A model generated the notes under the pieces. That model was not told the DNA's origin. It saw nothing but the letters and a program-made list of their open reading frames with translations, and ran no database searches. From NCBI RefSeq assembly GCF_004786095.1, contig NZ_RHPJ01000001.1:1-64000 (forward strand): 64,000 nucleotides of DNA, given 5' to 3'. The stretch comes from Serinibacter arcticus. GTDB taxonomy: Bacteria > Actinomycetota > Actinomycetes > Actinomycetales > Beutenbergiaceae. Both the position numbers and the translations under genes were made by a program. Shown in pieces: positions 32,747 through 41,226 of the stretch; position 1 is the stretch's first letter; every line of letters begins with the position of its first letter.

Positions 32747-33028
32747 TCAGGCGTCGTACGGACGGGGGCCGGCACCGCCGGACCCGTTCGACCCGCTGAA
32801 GGCCTTCTGGAGCGGGATGGAGCCGTCCTGCCACGGCAGGAGCAGCCACGCGACGGCGTACACGGCCCAGCTGAGCACGGGCAGGATCATCAGGATGAGG
32901 ACGACGACGCGCACCAGCGTGAGGTCCCAGCCCCACTGGCGCGAGATGCCGGCGCAGACGCCACCGATCAGGCGGCCGGGGCCGCGACGGAAGCCGGTGT
33001 TGCGGATCATGTCGTAGAAGGAGTTCAT
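32747..33028 (-). CDS. PspC domain membrane protein
   Basis: A small 93-aa protein with the PspC fold: GRLIGGVCAGISRQWGWDLTLVRVV followed by one to two hydrophobic segments (LILMILPVLSWAVYAVAWLLL) and a polar tail. PspC domains act in envelope stress sensing in other bacteria; this short stand-alone form may be a simple membrane protein. Start: ATG at 33026-33028, 7 nt after a TACCGT -10, so possibly leaderless. It converges on recQ with a 3-bp gap and lies between hisD and hisC. Confidence 0.85.
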   Translation of the reverse strand: MNSFYDMIRNTGFRRGPGRLIGGVCAGISRQWGWDLTLVRVVVLILMILPVLSWAVYAVAWLLLPWQDGSIPLQKAFSGSNGSGGAGPRPYDA

Positions 33029-33035
33029 GACCTCG

Positions 33036-33041
33036 ACGGTA
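33036..33041 (-). promoter_or_regulatory. -10 hexamer of a leaderless pspC promoter
   Basis: Minus strand TACCGT, 7 nt before the ATG. It shows the same geometry as hisC, hisD and dnaE. Confidence 0.45.
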
Positions 33042-33134
33042 GGCGCGTCGCCGTCGCACCGCTATCGGGGATCGGCCTGATCCTGACCCCGAGCCCTCCC
33101 CCGACGGGCTGACCCGCCCGCGAGCGGCGCCCGC

Positions 33135-34472
33135 TCAGAGGCGCGCCTGCGCCGCCTCGCCGTGAGCCGGCAGGTCCTCGACGTTCGCGAGCGCCACCAG
33201 CGGCTCGGTCACGGCCGCGAGTGCCTCCCGCGTGTACTCGATCACCTGGACCGACTTCATGAAGCTCATGACGCCGAGACCCGAGGAGAAGTGCGCGCAG
33301 CCTCCGGTGGGCAGCACGTGGTTGGACCCGGCCACGTAGTCGCCGAGCGACACGGGCGAGTAGGCCCCCACGAAGATGGCCCCGGCCGAGCGCACACGCT
33401 CGGCCAGCGCGGCGGCGTCAGCGGTCTGGATCTCGAGGTGCTCGGCCGCGTAGGCGTCGACGACCGCCAGGCCCTGCTCGACGTCGTCCACCAGCACGAT
33501 TGCCGACTGCGGGCCACCCAGCGCGGTGCGCACGCGCTCACCGTGCTTCGTGCTCGCGGCCCGCGCCTCCAGGCGTTCCTCGACGGCGGCGGCCAGCGCG
33601 AGCGAGTCGGTCACCAGCACGCTGGCGGCGTTCGGGTCGTGCTCGGCCTGGGAGACCAGGTCGGCCGCCACGTGGTCGGGGTCGGCCCCGGCGTCGGCGA
33701 GGATGCCGATCTCGGTCGGCCCCGCCTCGGAGTCGATGCCGACCACGCCGCGGACGGCACGCTTGGCCGCCGCGACGTAGATGTTGCCGGGACCGGTGAT
33801 GGTGTCGACCGGCGCGCAGAGCTCGACGCCGTCGCCGCCGTCGGCCTCCTCGCTGCCCACCGCGCCGTAGGCGAACATCGCCACGGCCTGCGCCCCGCCG
33901 ACCGCGTAGACCTCGCTCACGCCGAGCAGCGCGCACGCCGCCAGCACGGTCGGGTCGGGCAGGCCGCCGTTGTCGCGCTGCGGCGGGCTGGCCACGGCCA
34001 ACCCCTCGACGCCGGCGACCTGGGCCGCCACGACGTTCATCACGACGCTCGAGGGGTAGAGCGCGAGACCGCCGGGCACGTACAGGCCGACGCGCCGCAC
34101 GGGCACCCAGCGCTGACGCACCTGCGCACCGGGCCCGAGGTCGGTGCTCGTGGCCCGCGGCAGCTGCGCGGTGTGGCCGGCACGCACCCGCGTCGCGGCG
34201 AGCTCGAGGGCGGACCGCAGGGCCGGGTCCAGGCGCGCCAGCGCGGCCTCGAGCTCGGCTGCGGGGACGCGCACGTGGGTGGGACGGACGCCGTCGAACT
34301 TCTCGGCCAGGTCCCGCAGCGCAGCGGCGCCGCGGGCGCGCACGTCGGCCAGGATCGGCTCGACCGCGCCGGTCGCCGCGGCGACGTCGAGCGGTGCGCG
34401 AGGGATGGCGCGGCGCAGCTCGGCGGTGGTCAGGGTGCGGCCGCGCAGGTCGATGCGGGAGATGACGGGCAT
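33135..34472 (-). CDS. hisD: Histidinol dehydrogenase
   Basis: The NAD-dependent zinc enzyme for the last two steps of histidine synthesis, 445 aa. Conserved blocks: [67 protein letters not shown], and the C-terminal [18 protein letters not shown] with Zn/active-site residues. The ATG at 34470-34472 is 6 nt after a TAGAAT -10, so it is probably leaderless. It is separated from the other his genes by pspC and recQ. Confidence 0.97.
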   Translation of the reverse strand: MPVISRIDLRGRTLTTAELRRAIPRAPLDVAAATGAVEPILADVRARGAAALRDLAEKFDGVRPTHVRVPAAELEAALARLDPALRSALELAATRVRAGHTAQLPRATSTDLGPGAQVRQRWVPVRRVGLYVPGGLALYPSSVVMNVVAAQVAGVEGLAVASPPQRDNGGLPDPTVLAACALLGVSEVYAVGGAQAVAMFAYGAVGSEEADGGDGVELCAPVDTITGPGNIYVAAAKRAVRGVVGIDSEAGPTEIGILADAGADPDHVAADLVSQAEHDPNAASVLVTDSLALAAAVEERLEARAASTKHGERVRTALGGPQSAIVLVDDVEQGLAVVDAYAAEHLEIQTADAAALAERVRSAGAIFVGAYSPVSLGDYVAGSNHVLPTGGCAHFSSGLGVMSFMKSVQVIEYTREALAAVTEPLVALANVEDLPAHGEAAQARL

Positions 34473-34478
34473 GAGGCG

Positions 34479-34484
34479 ATTCTA
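34479..34484 (-). promoter_or_regulatory. -10 hexamer of a leaderless hisD promoter that includes the upstream stop codon
   Basis: Minus strand TAGAAT, 6 nt before the hisD ATG. Its TAG is the stop codon of the P-loop protein gene (34482-34484). Confidence 0.55.
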
Positions 34485-35072
34485 GGAGGGCTGTGCCGCT
34501 GCGAGCGCCCGCAGCCATCGTGCGACCGCACGGCGCCCGGCGAGCCTGATCACCGGTGCGCCGGGATCGGCGTCGAGCACCGCCGTCATCCGCGCACGGA
34601 GCACCGGGTGCTGCACCCACGCCCACCGCACCACGTTCTTCTCGGGGTCCAGGTGCAGCCAGCTGCCGGGCGACTCGCGGTTGCCGTGCCAGAGCTCGGT
34701 GCGCCGCAGCCCGCGCGACACCGTGCGCCGGACCACCTGCCACATCACGAGCGGACGGGGGTGGTCGAGCCAGACGAGCACGTCCGCACCCCCGGGCGTG
34801 CCGGGATCGAGCAGACCCTGCATCCGCGAGGACCAGTTCCCGTCCGCCACCCAGCCGCCGTCGCTCTCGTCGCTCGCCTCGACGAACGCCCGCACCGTCC
34901 GGAGCGCCTCGTCGAGGTCGCGGTAGGTCCAGCCCGCGTCCCAGAAGACGGCGTCGAGCTCGAGGTGCTGCACCCCCAGGATCGCGGCGACCCGCCCCGC
35001 CAGGCGCGTCTTGCCCGAACCCGACACCCCGACGATCCGGACACGGCGGACGGCGCGGAGGTCGGTGGTCAC
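34482..35072 (-). CDS. P-loop NTPase, adenylate kinase/topology-modulation-like
   Basis: A 196-aa protein with Walker A VGVSGSGKTRLAGRVA at the N-terminus, then HLELDAVFWDAGWTYRD and WVADGNWSS, VLVWLDHPRPLVMWQVVRRT and EKNVVRWAWVQ. This pattern matches small NTPases often annotated as adenylate kinase-like or FlaR/DNA topology modulation proteins. Substrate and role are unknown. GTG start at 35070-35072, divergent from the S4 gene. The TAG stop is within the hisD -10. Confidence 0.8.
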   Translation of the reverse strand: MTTDLRAVRRVRIVGVSGSGKTRLAGRVAAILGVQHLELDAVFWDAGWTYRDLDEALRTVRAFVEASDESDGGWVADGNWSSRMQGLLDPGTPGGADVLVWLDHPRPLVMWQVVRRTVSRGLRRTELWHGNRESPGSWLHLDPEKNVVRWAWVQHPVLRARMTAVLDADPGAPVIRLAGRRAVARWLRALAAAQPS

Positions 35073-35101
35073 CGCGCGAGGCTACGCGGGATGATGGGCG
35101 C

Positions 35102-35326
35102 ATGGACATCGAGATCCGCGACGACATCATCCGCCTGGGCCAGCTCCTCAAGCTGGCCGGCCTGGTCGACGACGGCAGCGACGTCAAGGACCTGCTGTCC
35201 GACGACGCCGTCAGCGTGGACGGCGAGGTGGAGACGCGTCGCGGCCGCCAGGTCCCGGTGGGCGCCGTCGTCGAGATCGACCTGCCGCAGGGCGTCCGGA
35301 CCCTGCTCGTCGTGCGTCAGCGCTGA
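35102..35326 (+). CDS. Small S4 domain RNA-binding protein (YbcJ-like)
   Basis: A 74-aa protein that is essentially one S4 domain: IRLGQLLKLAGLVDDGSDVKDLLS then VSVDGEVETRRGRQVPVGAVVEIDLP. Such stand-alone S4 proteins bind structured RNA, but the target is unknown. The ATG at 35102 comes shortly after the divergent P-loop gene. It is followed after 32 bp by the SRPBCC-like gene on the same strand. Confidence 0.87.
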   Translation: MDIEIRDDIIRLGQLLKLAGLVDDGSDVKDLLSDDAVSVDGEVETRRGRQVPVGAVVEIDLPQGVRTLLVVRQR

Positions 35327-35358
35327 CGGCGCCCGCGGTCGCCAGGACACCTACGCCG

Positions 35359-36267
35359 ATGCGTCACCGCCGGTCGTCGTCCCGCTCCCGTGAGCGCCGG
35401 CAGATCTACGTCGAGACCCTCGTCCGCACGCCGGGCGAGCGCGCGGTCGACCGGCTCTGGCACCTCACGCAGGACCCCCTGCTGCACCCGCGGTGGGACC
35501 TGCGCTTCACCCACATCACGCCGGACGGCGCACCTGGCGCGACCGGGCACCAGCGCTTCCGGTACGAGATCCGCCCACCCGGTGCGCTCGGGCGGCGGTG
35601 GGCCCTGCGGGGCTGGGGAACCTCGGTCGGCCACCGGCGCGACGACGACGGCCACGGCACCTCCGCCCTCCGGTTCCACCCCGACGACACGCTCTCGCCG
35701 CTGGGTCCCGGGTCGGGGTACTGGCGCTACGTCCCCACCGACGCCGGGGTGCGCTTCCTGACCGGCTACGACTACGAGCCGGGATGGGGGCGGCTCGGCG
35801 CCGGACTCGACCCGCTCGTGGTCCGTCCCCTGGTCGGCTGGGCGACGGCATGGAGCTTCGACCGCCTCCGGCTGTGGGCCGAACGGGGCGTCGACCCGTC
35901 GCGCTCGCGCGACGCCGCGCTCGTCCAGGCCGTCGCGCGCCTCGCCGGTGTCGCCGGCGGCTCGCTCCTGGTCGGACGTGGGGTGGCCGAGGCGATCGGA
36001 CGCCCCGGCGACGCGTGGTCGTGGAGCGCCGTCGGCGCCGCGGTCGCCGCCGGGGCCGCCCTCGTCACGGCGGCGGCGGGCGTCCCGACACCGGCCCGGG
36101 TGCCGTCCGCACGTCGGACGGTGCGCCGACCGCCGGACCGCCGCGCCGCACGGGCTCCCCGCAGCCTCGCGACCCTGACCGCACCCGTGGACCCCGGACC
36201 GTCCACCGGGCCCGCACCGGCCGTCGACCGACCACCACCGACCGACCACGAGGGAGCACCGTCATGA
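35359..36267 (+). CDS. SRPBCC-like protein with C-terminal membrane segment
   Basis: A 302-aa protein. The N-terminal half resembles a START/SRPBCC lipid- or ligand-binding fold (YVETLVRTPGERAVDRLWHLTQDPLLHPRWDLRFTHI). The C-terminal part has hydrophobic Ala/Gly-rich stretches (AVGAAVAAGAALVTAAAGV) and then a Pro/Arg-rich disordered tail. Its stop overlaps the DUF4166 start (ATGA), so the two are translated together and probably work together. I know of no experimentally assigned function. Confidence 0.75.
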   Translation: MRHRRSSSRSRERRQIYVETLVRTPGERAVDRLWHLTQDPLLHPRWDLRFTHITPDGAPGATGHQRFRYEIRPPGALGRRWALRGWGTSVGHRRDDDGHGTSALRFHPDDTLSPLGPGSGYWRYVPTDAGVRFLTGYDYEPGWGRLGAGLDPLVVRPLVGWATAWSFDRLRLWAERGVDPSRSRDAALVQAVARLAGVAGGSLLVGRGVAEAIGRPGDAWSWSAVGAAVAAGAALVTAAAGVPTPARVPSARRTVRRPPDRRAARAPRSLATLTAPVDPGPSTGPAPAVDRPPPTDHEGAPS

Positions 36268-36941
36268 GCATCGTCCTCGACGCGCTCGGCAGCGACGCCG
36301 ACCGCCTCCACCCCGAGCTGCAGCGCCGCTTCGGCGCGAGCACCACGGCCGGGTACTCGTGCCTGGGTCGCGGAACGATGGATCGGATGTGGCACGGCCC
36401 GGCCTGGACGCTGCCCTTCCTGCACCTGGGCGCGTGGCGCAACATCCTCGTCCCCGAGGCCGGCCACGACATCCCCTTCACGATCGAGAACTACGCCTAC
36501 GTCGACGCGCTCGGTCGCGAGAGCCTCTCCGTCGTGCGGACCTTCGAGGTCGGTCCCGGCCGGCGGCGTCGGTTCGACGCGACCCTCGTCGCGGACGGCC
36601 CCGGCCGGGTCCTGGACTACCTCGGCACGCACCAGCACCTCGCCGTCGATCTCGAGCCCGCCGTCCTGCCCGACGGCGGCCTGCAGATCCTCTCGCGCGG
36701 TCAGCGGTTCCACGAGGGCCCGGTGTCGTTCCGCTTCCCGCTCGCGCTGTCCGGGACGGCCGTGCTGCGCGAGGGCTACGACGACGCGCGCGGCCGGTTC
36801 ACCATCTCGGTCGCGGTCTCCAACGACCGCTTCGGGCCGCTGGCGGGCTACGACGGCACCTTCACGTGCGAGTACCCGACCGTGGTCGGCGACGCCGTCC
36901 CCGCCTCCGCGCGACCGCTGCGGGAGGAGCCCCGGCGCTGA
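36264..36941 (+). CDS. DUF4166 domain protein
   Basis: A 225-aa soluble protein. Its DUF4166 blocks include LHPELQRRFG, GRGTMDRMWHGP, IPFTIENYAYVDALGRESLSVVRTF and FRFPLALSGTAVLREGYDD. The fold is not known to me. It begins at ATG 36264 with a GAGGGA ribosome site and overlaps the SRPBCC-like gene. Its end is 11 bp from the GNAT gene on the other strand. Confidence 0.82.
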   Translation: MSIVLDALGSDADRLHPELQRRFGASTTAGYSCLGRGTMDRMWHGPAWTLPFLHLGAWRNILVPEAGHDIPFTIENYAYVDALGRESLSVVRTFEVGPGRRRRFDATLVADGPGRVLDYLGTHQHLAVDLEPAVLPDGGLQILSRGQRFHEGPVSFRFPLALSGTAVLREGYDDARGRFTISVAVSNDRFGPLAGYDGTFTCEYPTVVGDAVPASARPLREEPRR

Positions 36942-36952
36942 GCGCCGTAGGC

Positions 36953-37546
36953 TCAGCCCTCGGCCGCCACCTCGCGGTCGGTCCGCAGGACGGCCATCAG
37001 CACCGTGTCGCTGCGGACGCCGTCGAACACGTGCTCGTCACGCAGCAGGCCCTCCACGGCGAACCCGGCGCTGGCGTAGGAGCGGCGGGCGCGCACGTTG
37101 TCGGCCTGGACGTCGAGCGAGATCCTGTGCAGGTCCGTCGTCGCGAAGGCGTGGTCCAGCACGAGGCGCACCGCCTCCGTCCCCAGACCGCGGCCGCGGC
37201 CGTCCGGACCCACGAGGATCCGCAGGTTGCACGCGTCCTGCCCGGGGCGCAGCTCGTTGAGCACCACCTCGCCCACGCAGCGTCCGCTCGCGCGGTCGAT
37301 GATCGCGAGGTCGAGCCGGTCGGCCTGCGCGGAGCGCGAGGAGTACCACCGACGCGTGCGGTCGTCGAGCTCGGGGTCGGCGTCCGCCACCTCGGCCGTC
37401 GTGGTCACGGAACCGGTGAGGCGCAGCACCTCGGGGTCGGCGAGGACGGGCCCCATCGCCTCGATGTCGTCGGGGCGGAACGGCCGCAGCACGACGCGCT
37501 CCCCCACGAGGGTCGGCTTGACGGCGAAGGCGTCGGTGGCGGTCAC
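36953..37546 (-). CDS. GNAT family N-acetyltransferase (RimJ/RimL type)
   Basis: A 197-aa acetyltransferase. LRPFRPDDIEAMGPVLADPEV is the usual start of the RimJ/L-like group, GRGLGTEAVRLVLDHAF is the acetyl-CoA binding loop, and HRISLDVQADNVRARRSYASAGF is the conserved C-terminal part. Substrate unknown. The GTG start lies 11 bp after the dnaE stop, so it may be the second gene of a dnaE transcript. Confidence 0.87.
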   Translation of the reverse strand: MTATDAFAVKPTLVGERVVLRPFRPDDIEAMGPVLADPEVLRLTGSVTTTAEVADADPELDDRTRRWYSSRSAQADRLDLAIIDRASGRCVGEVVLNELRPGQDACNLRILVGPDGRGRGLGTEAVRLVLDHAFATTDLHRISLDVQADNVRARRSYASAGFAVEGLLRDEHVFDGVRSDTVLMAVLRTDREVAAEG

Positions 37547-37557
37547 GGCGACCCTCC

Positions 37558-40500
37558 TCAGACCAGGCAGTTCGGACCGAGGAGCGCCTTCAGGTCGCCG
37601 TACAGCGACGACGTCCGATCGATCCGCAGCTGGTCACCGGCCCGCACGACCGTGCGCCCCGTGCGGGTGCGGACGTGCACGTGCAGCTCGTTCGCGCCGG
37701 GGTGGGACCGCAGCACCTCCACCAGACGCTCGAGCAGCGGCTGCGTGCAGCGCGACTCGGGGATCGTGATGGCCACGGGCGCGCCGTCGGCCGTCGAGAC
37801 GATGTCGGGCAGCGAGAGCTCCATCGCCTGCACCGACAGCGCCTCGTCGCGGCGCCGCATCCGACCCTTCAGCACGACGACGGCGTCCTCCGCCAGCACG
37901 GTGGAGTAGGCCAGGTAGGTCTCGCCGAAGAACAGCACCTCGACGCTGCCCTCGAGGTCCTCGATCGTCACCGCGGCCCACGGGTTGCCGCTCTTCTTGG
38001 AGATCTTCACCGCGACCGACGTGATGAGACCGGCGATCGTGATGACGCTGCCGTCCGACCGCGACTCGTCCGTCAGCAGCGTGGCGATCGAGACGTCGCT
38101 CGCCGCGGTCAGGACGTGCTCGACGCCGGCGAGCGGGTGGTCGGACACGTACAGCCCCAGCATCTGGCGCTCGAAGGTCAGCTTCTGCTTCTTGTCCCAC
38201 TCCGGCAGGTCGGGGACCTGGACGGAGAACGAGCCCGCGCCGTCGTCGAGCGACCCGAGGTCGGCGAACAGGTCGAACTGCCCCACGGCCTCCTTGCGCT
38301 TGACGTCGATGACGGCGTCGACGGCCTGCTCGTGGATCAGCAGGAGCGAGCGGCGCGTGTGGCCGAGCGAGTCGAAGCCGCCCGACTTGATGAGCGACTC
38401 GATCGTGCGCTTGTTGCACACGACGGCCGGCACCTTGTCGAGGAAGTCCGTGAACGAGGTGAACGCGCCCTTCTCCTCGCGCGCCGCGACGATGGCGTCC
38501 ACCACGTTCTGCCCGACGTTGCGCACCGCGGCCATGCCGAAGCGGATGTCGTTGCCGACGGGGGTGAAGGTGCCGGCTGAGGCGTTCACGTCCGGCGGGA
38601 GCACCGTGATCTTCAGGCGACGGCACTCGTTGAGGTAGATCGCCGACTTGTCCTTGTCGTCCCGCGTGGACGTCAGGAGCGCCGCCATGTACTCGGTCGT
38701 GTAGTTCGCCTTGAGGAACGCGGTCCAGTAGGAGACCAGCCCGTAGGCGGCGGAGTGGGCCTTGTTGAAGGCGTAGTCGGAGAACGGCACCAGCACGTCC
38801 CAGAGCGCCTTGATGGCCTTCTCGGAGAAGCCGTTCTTCCTCATGCCCCCCGAGAACGGCACGTACTCCTTGTCCAGGATCTCCTTCTTCTTCTTGCCCA
38901 TCGCGCGCCGGAGCAGGTCGGCCTCGCCCAGGGTGTAGCCGGCCAGGTGCTGGGCGATCTCCATCACCTGCTCCTGGTACACGATGAGGCCGAAGGTCTT
39001 GCCGAGGATGTCCTCGAGCGCCGCGGCGAGCTCGGGGTGGATCGGCTCGATCTCCTGCAGGCCGTTCTTGCGCAGCGCGTAGTTCGTGTGGGAGTTCGCG
39101 CCCATCGGCCCGGGCCGGTAGAGCGCGCCGACGGCCGAGATGTCCTCGAAGTTGTCGGGGCGCATGAGGCGCAGCAGCGAGCGCATGCCGCCGCCGTCGA
39201 GCTGGAAGACGCCCAGCGTGTCGCCGCGACCCAGCAGCGCGTACGTGTCGGGGTCGGTGAGCTCGACGTCCTCGATGACGACGTCGTCCTTGCCGTTGAC
39301 CGTGATGTTCTCGAGCGCGTCGTCCAGGATCGTCAGGTTCCGCAGGCCCAGGAAGTCCATCTTCACCAGGCCGAGCTCCTCCCCGGCCGGGAAGTCGATC
39401 TGGGTGATGATCGCGCCGTCGAGCTCGCGCCGCATGATCGGGATCACGTCGAGCAGCGGCTCCGAGGAGATGATGATGCCGGCCGCGTGCACGCCCCACT
39501 GCCGCTTCAGGCCCTCGATGCCCTTGGCGTGGTCAGTGATCTTGCGGGCGTCCGGATCCACCTCGTAGAGCGTGCGGAACTCGGCGGCCTCGGCGTAGCG
39601 CTTGTCGCTCGGGTCGAAGACGCCGCTGAGCGACATGCCCTTGCCCATGACGTCGGCCGGCATCGCCTTGGTGAGCTTGTCACCCATCGCGAACGGGTAG
39701 TCGAGCACGCGGCCCGCGTCCTTGAGCGCCTGCTTGGCCTTGATCGTGCCGTAGGTGACGATCGAGGCGACCTTGTCGTCGCCGTACTTCTCCGTCACGT
39801 ACCGGATGACCTCGCCGCGCCGACGCTCGTCGAAGTCGATGTCGAAGTCGGGCAGGCTCATGCGCTCGGGGTTGAGGAACCGCTCGAAGATCAGGCCGTT
39901 TGCCAGCGGGTCGAGCTCGGTGATGCCCATCGCGTAGGCGGCCATCGACCCGGCGCCCGAACCGCGCCCGGGACCGACGCGGATCGAGTTGCGCTTGGCC
40001 CAGTTGATGAAGTCGGCGACGACCAGGTAGTAGCCGGCGTACCCCTTGGACGTGATGATCTCGATCTCGTAGCGTGCCTGCTTGTCGACCTCGGCCGGGA
40101 CGACCTCCCCGAACCGCGCCACGAGGCCGCGTTCGACCTCCTTGACGAACACCGAGATCTCGTCCTCGCCCTCGGGCACCGGGAAGTGCGGCATGTACTT
40201 GCCGACCTGCTCGGTGAACTCGACGTTGCACCGCTCGGCGATGAGCAGCGTGTTGTCGCAGGCCTCCGGCAGCTCGGCGAAGATGCGACGCATCTCGGCG
40301 GCCGAGCGCACGTAGTAGGTGTCGCCCGTGAAGGCGAACCGGTTGCCGCCCTGGTCGTACGTGGGGTCGGTGAGGAGCGAGTTGGACTGCACCGCGAGCA
40401 GCGTCTCGTGCGCGGTGTGGTCCTCCTGGCGCACGTAGTGCAGGTCGTTGGTGGCCACCAGCGGCGCGCCGATGGTCTTGCCGAGCTCGACCAGCTGGCG

Positions 40501-41115
40501 GAAGACCCGACGCTCGATCTCGAGGTCGTGGTCCATCAGCTCGATGAAGAAGTTGTCCTTGCCGAACAGGTCCTGCATCTCGCCCGCGGCGCGCACGGCC
40601 TCGTCCCACTGCCCGAGCTTGATGCGCGTCTGGACCTCGCCCGAGGGGCAGCCCGACGTCGCGATCAGACCGTCGGAGTACCGGGTCAGCAGGTCGCGAT
40701 CCATGCGGGGCTTGAAGTAGTAGCCCTCGAGACTCGCGAGCGACCCGAGCCGGAACAGGTTGTGCATGCCCGCCGTCGTCTCCGACCACAGCGTCATGTG
40801 GGTGTAGGCGCCACCGCCGGAGACGTCGTCGCCCTTCTGGTGCGGCTCTCCCCAGCGCACCCGGGTGCGGTCCTGGCGCGCGGTGCCGGGCGTCACGTAC
40901 GCCTCGAGACCGATGATGGGCTTGACCCCGGCCGAGCGGGCCTTGCTCCAGAAGTCGTACGCGCCGAACAGGTACCCGTGGTCGGTGATCGCGATCGCGC
41001 TCTGCCCCTGCGCCTTGACCTCCTTGATGAGGTCCGGCACGCGGGCCGCGCCGTCGAGCATCGAGTAGTCGGTGTGCACGTGCAGGTGGACGAAGTCTTC
41101 CTGGGCTGCCGGCAT
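37558..41115 (-). CDS. dnaE: DNA polymerase III alpha subunit (DnaE1)
   Basis: The replicative polymerase subunit, 1185 aa. It has an N-terminal PHP domain (FVHLHVHTDYSMLDGAARV), the polymerase core with catalytic acidic residues in LPDFDIDFDERRRGEV, GRGSGAGSMAAYAMGIT, FLGLRNLTILDDA, and the helix-hairpin-helix and OB-fold parts near the C-terminus (ITIAGLITSVAVKISKKSGN). The length fits DnaE1 rather than the mutasome DnaE2. The ATG at 41113-41115 follows a TAGGAT -10 at 6 nt, so the mRNA is probably leaderless. It is divergent from the photolyase gene. Confidence 0.98.
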   Translation of the reverse strand: MPAAQEDFVHLHVHTDYSMLDGAARVPDLIKEVKAQGQSAIAITDHGYLFGAYDFWSKARSAGVKPIIGLEAYVTPGTARQDRTRVRWGEPHQKGDDVSGGGAYTHMTLWSETTAGMHNLFRLGSLASLEGYYFKPRMDRDLLTRYSDGLIATSGCPSGEVQTRIKLGQWDEAVRAAGEMQDLFGKDNFFIELMDHDLEIERRVFRQLVELGKTIGAPLVATNDLHYVRQEDHTAHETLLAVQSNSLLTDPTYDQGGNRFAFTGDTYYVRSAAEMRRIFAELPEACDNTLLIAERCNVEFTEQVGKYMPHFPVPEGEDEISVFVKEVERGLVARFGEVVPAEVDKQARYEIEIITSKGYAGYYLVVADFINWAKRNSIRVGPGRGSGAGSMAAYAMGITELDPLANGLIFERFLNPERMSLPDFDIDFDERRRGEVIRYVTEKYGDDKVASIVTYGTIKAKQALKDAGRVLDYPFAMGDKLTKAMPADVMGKGMSLSGVFDPSDKRYAEAAEFRTLYEVDPDARKITDHAKGIEGLKRQWGVHAAGIIISSEPLLDVIPIMRRELDGAIITQIDFPAGEELGLVKMDFLGLRNLTILDDALENITVNGKDDVVIEDVELTDPDTYALLGRGDTLGVFQLDGGGMRSLLRLMRPDNFEDISAVGALYRPGPMGANSHTNYALRKNGLQEIEPIHPELAAALEDILGKTFGLIVYQEQVMEIAQHLAGYTLGEADLLRRAMGKKKKEILDKEYVPFSGGMRKNGFSEKAIKALWDVLVPFSDYAFNKAHSAAYGLVSYWTAFLKANYTTEYMAALLTSTRDDKDKSAIYLNECRRLKITVLPPDVNASAGTFTPVGNDIRFGMAAVRNVGQNVVDAIVAAREEKGAFTSFTDFLDKVPAVVCNKRTIESLIKSGGFDSLGHTRRSLLLIHEQAVDAVIDVKRKEAVGQFDLFADLGSLDDGAGSFSVQVPDLPEWDKKQKLTFERQMLGLYVSDHPLAGVEHVLTAASDVSIATLLTDESRSDGSVITIAGLITSVAVKISKKSGNPWAAVTIEDLEGSVEVLFFGETYLAYSTVLAEDAVVVLKGRMRRRDEALSVQAMELSLPDIVSTADGAPVAITIPESRCTQPLLERLVEVLRSHPGANELHVHVRTRTGRTVVRAGDQLRIDRTSSLYGDLKALLGPNCLV

Positions 41116-41121
41116 CCCCCG

Positions 41122-41127
41122 ATCCTA
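41122..41127 (-). promoter_or_regulatory. -10 hexamer of a leaderless dnaE promoter
   Basis: Minus strand TAGGAT, 6 nt before the dnaE ATG; no clear -35. Confidence 0.55.
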
Positions 41128-41226
41128 GATCGCGCCGCCGGGCGCGCCGGGCCCGCCCGGGCGTGTCAGGAGGTCGGCCCGCACGCGTCACGTGACGCCC
41201 GGGACCCCGCGTGGCAGGCTCGAGGA

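Noticed and set aside
38755-41226. Long plus-strand open frame in front of the photolyase start
   Set aside because: It is antisense to dnaE. The photolyase family begins at the ATG at 41227, and a weak -10 lies just upstream of it.
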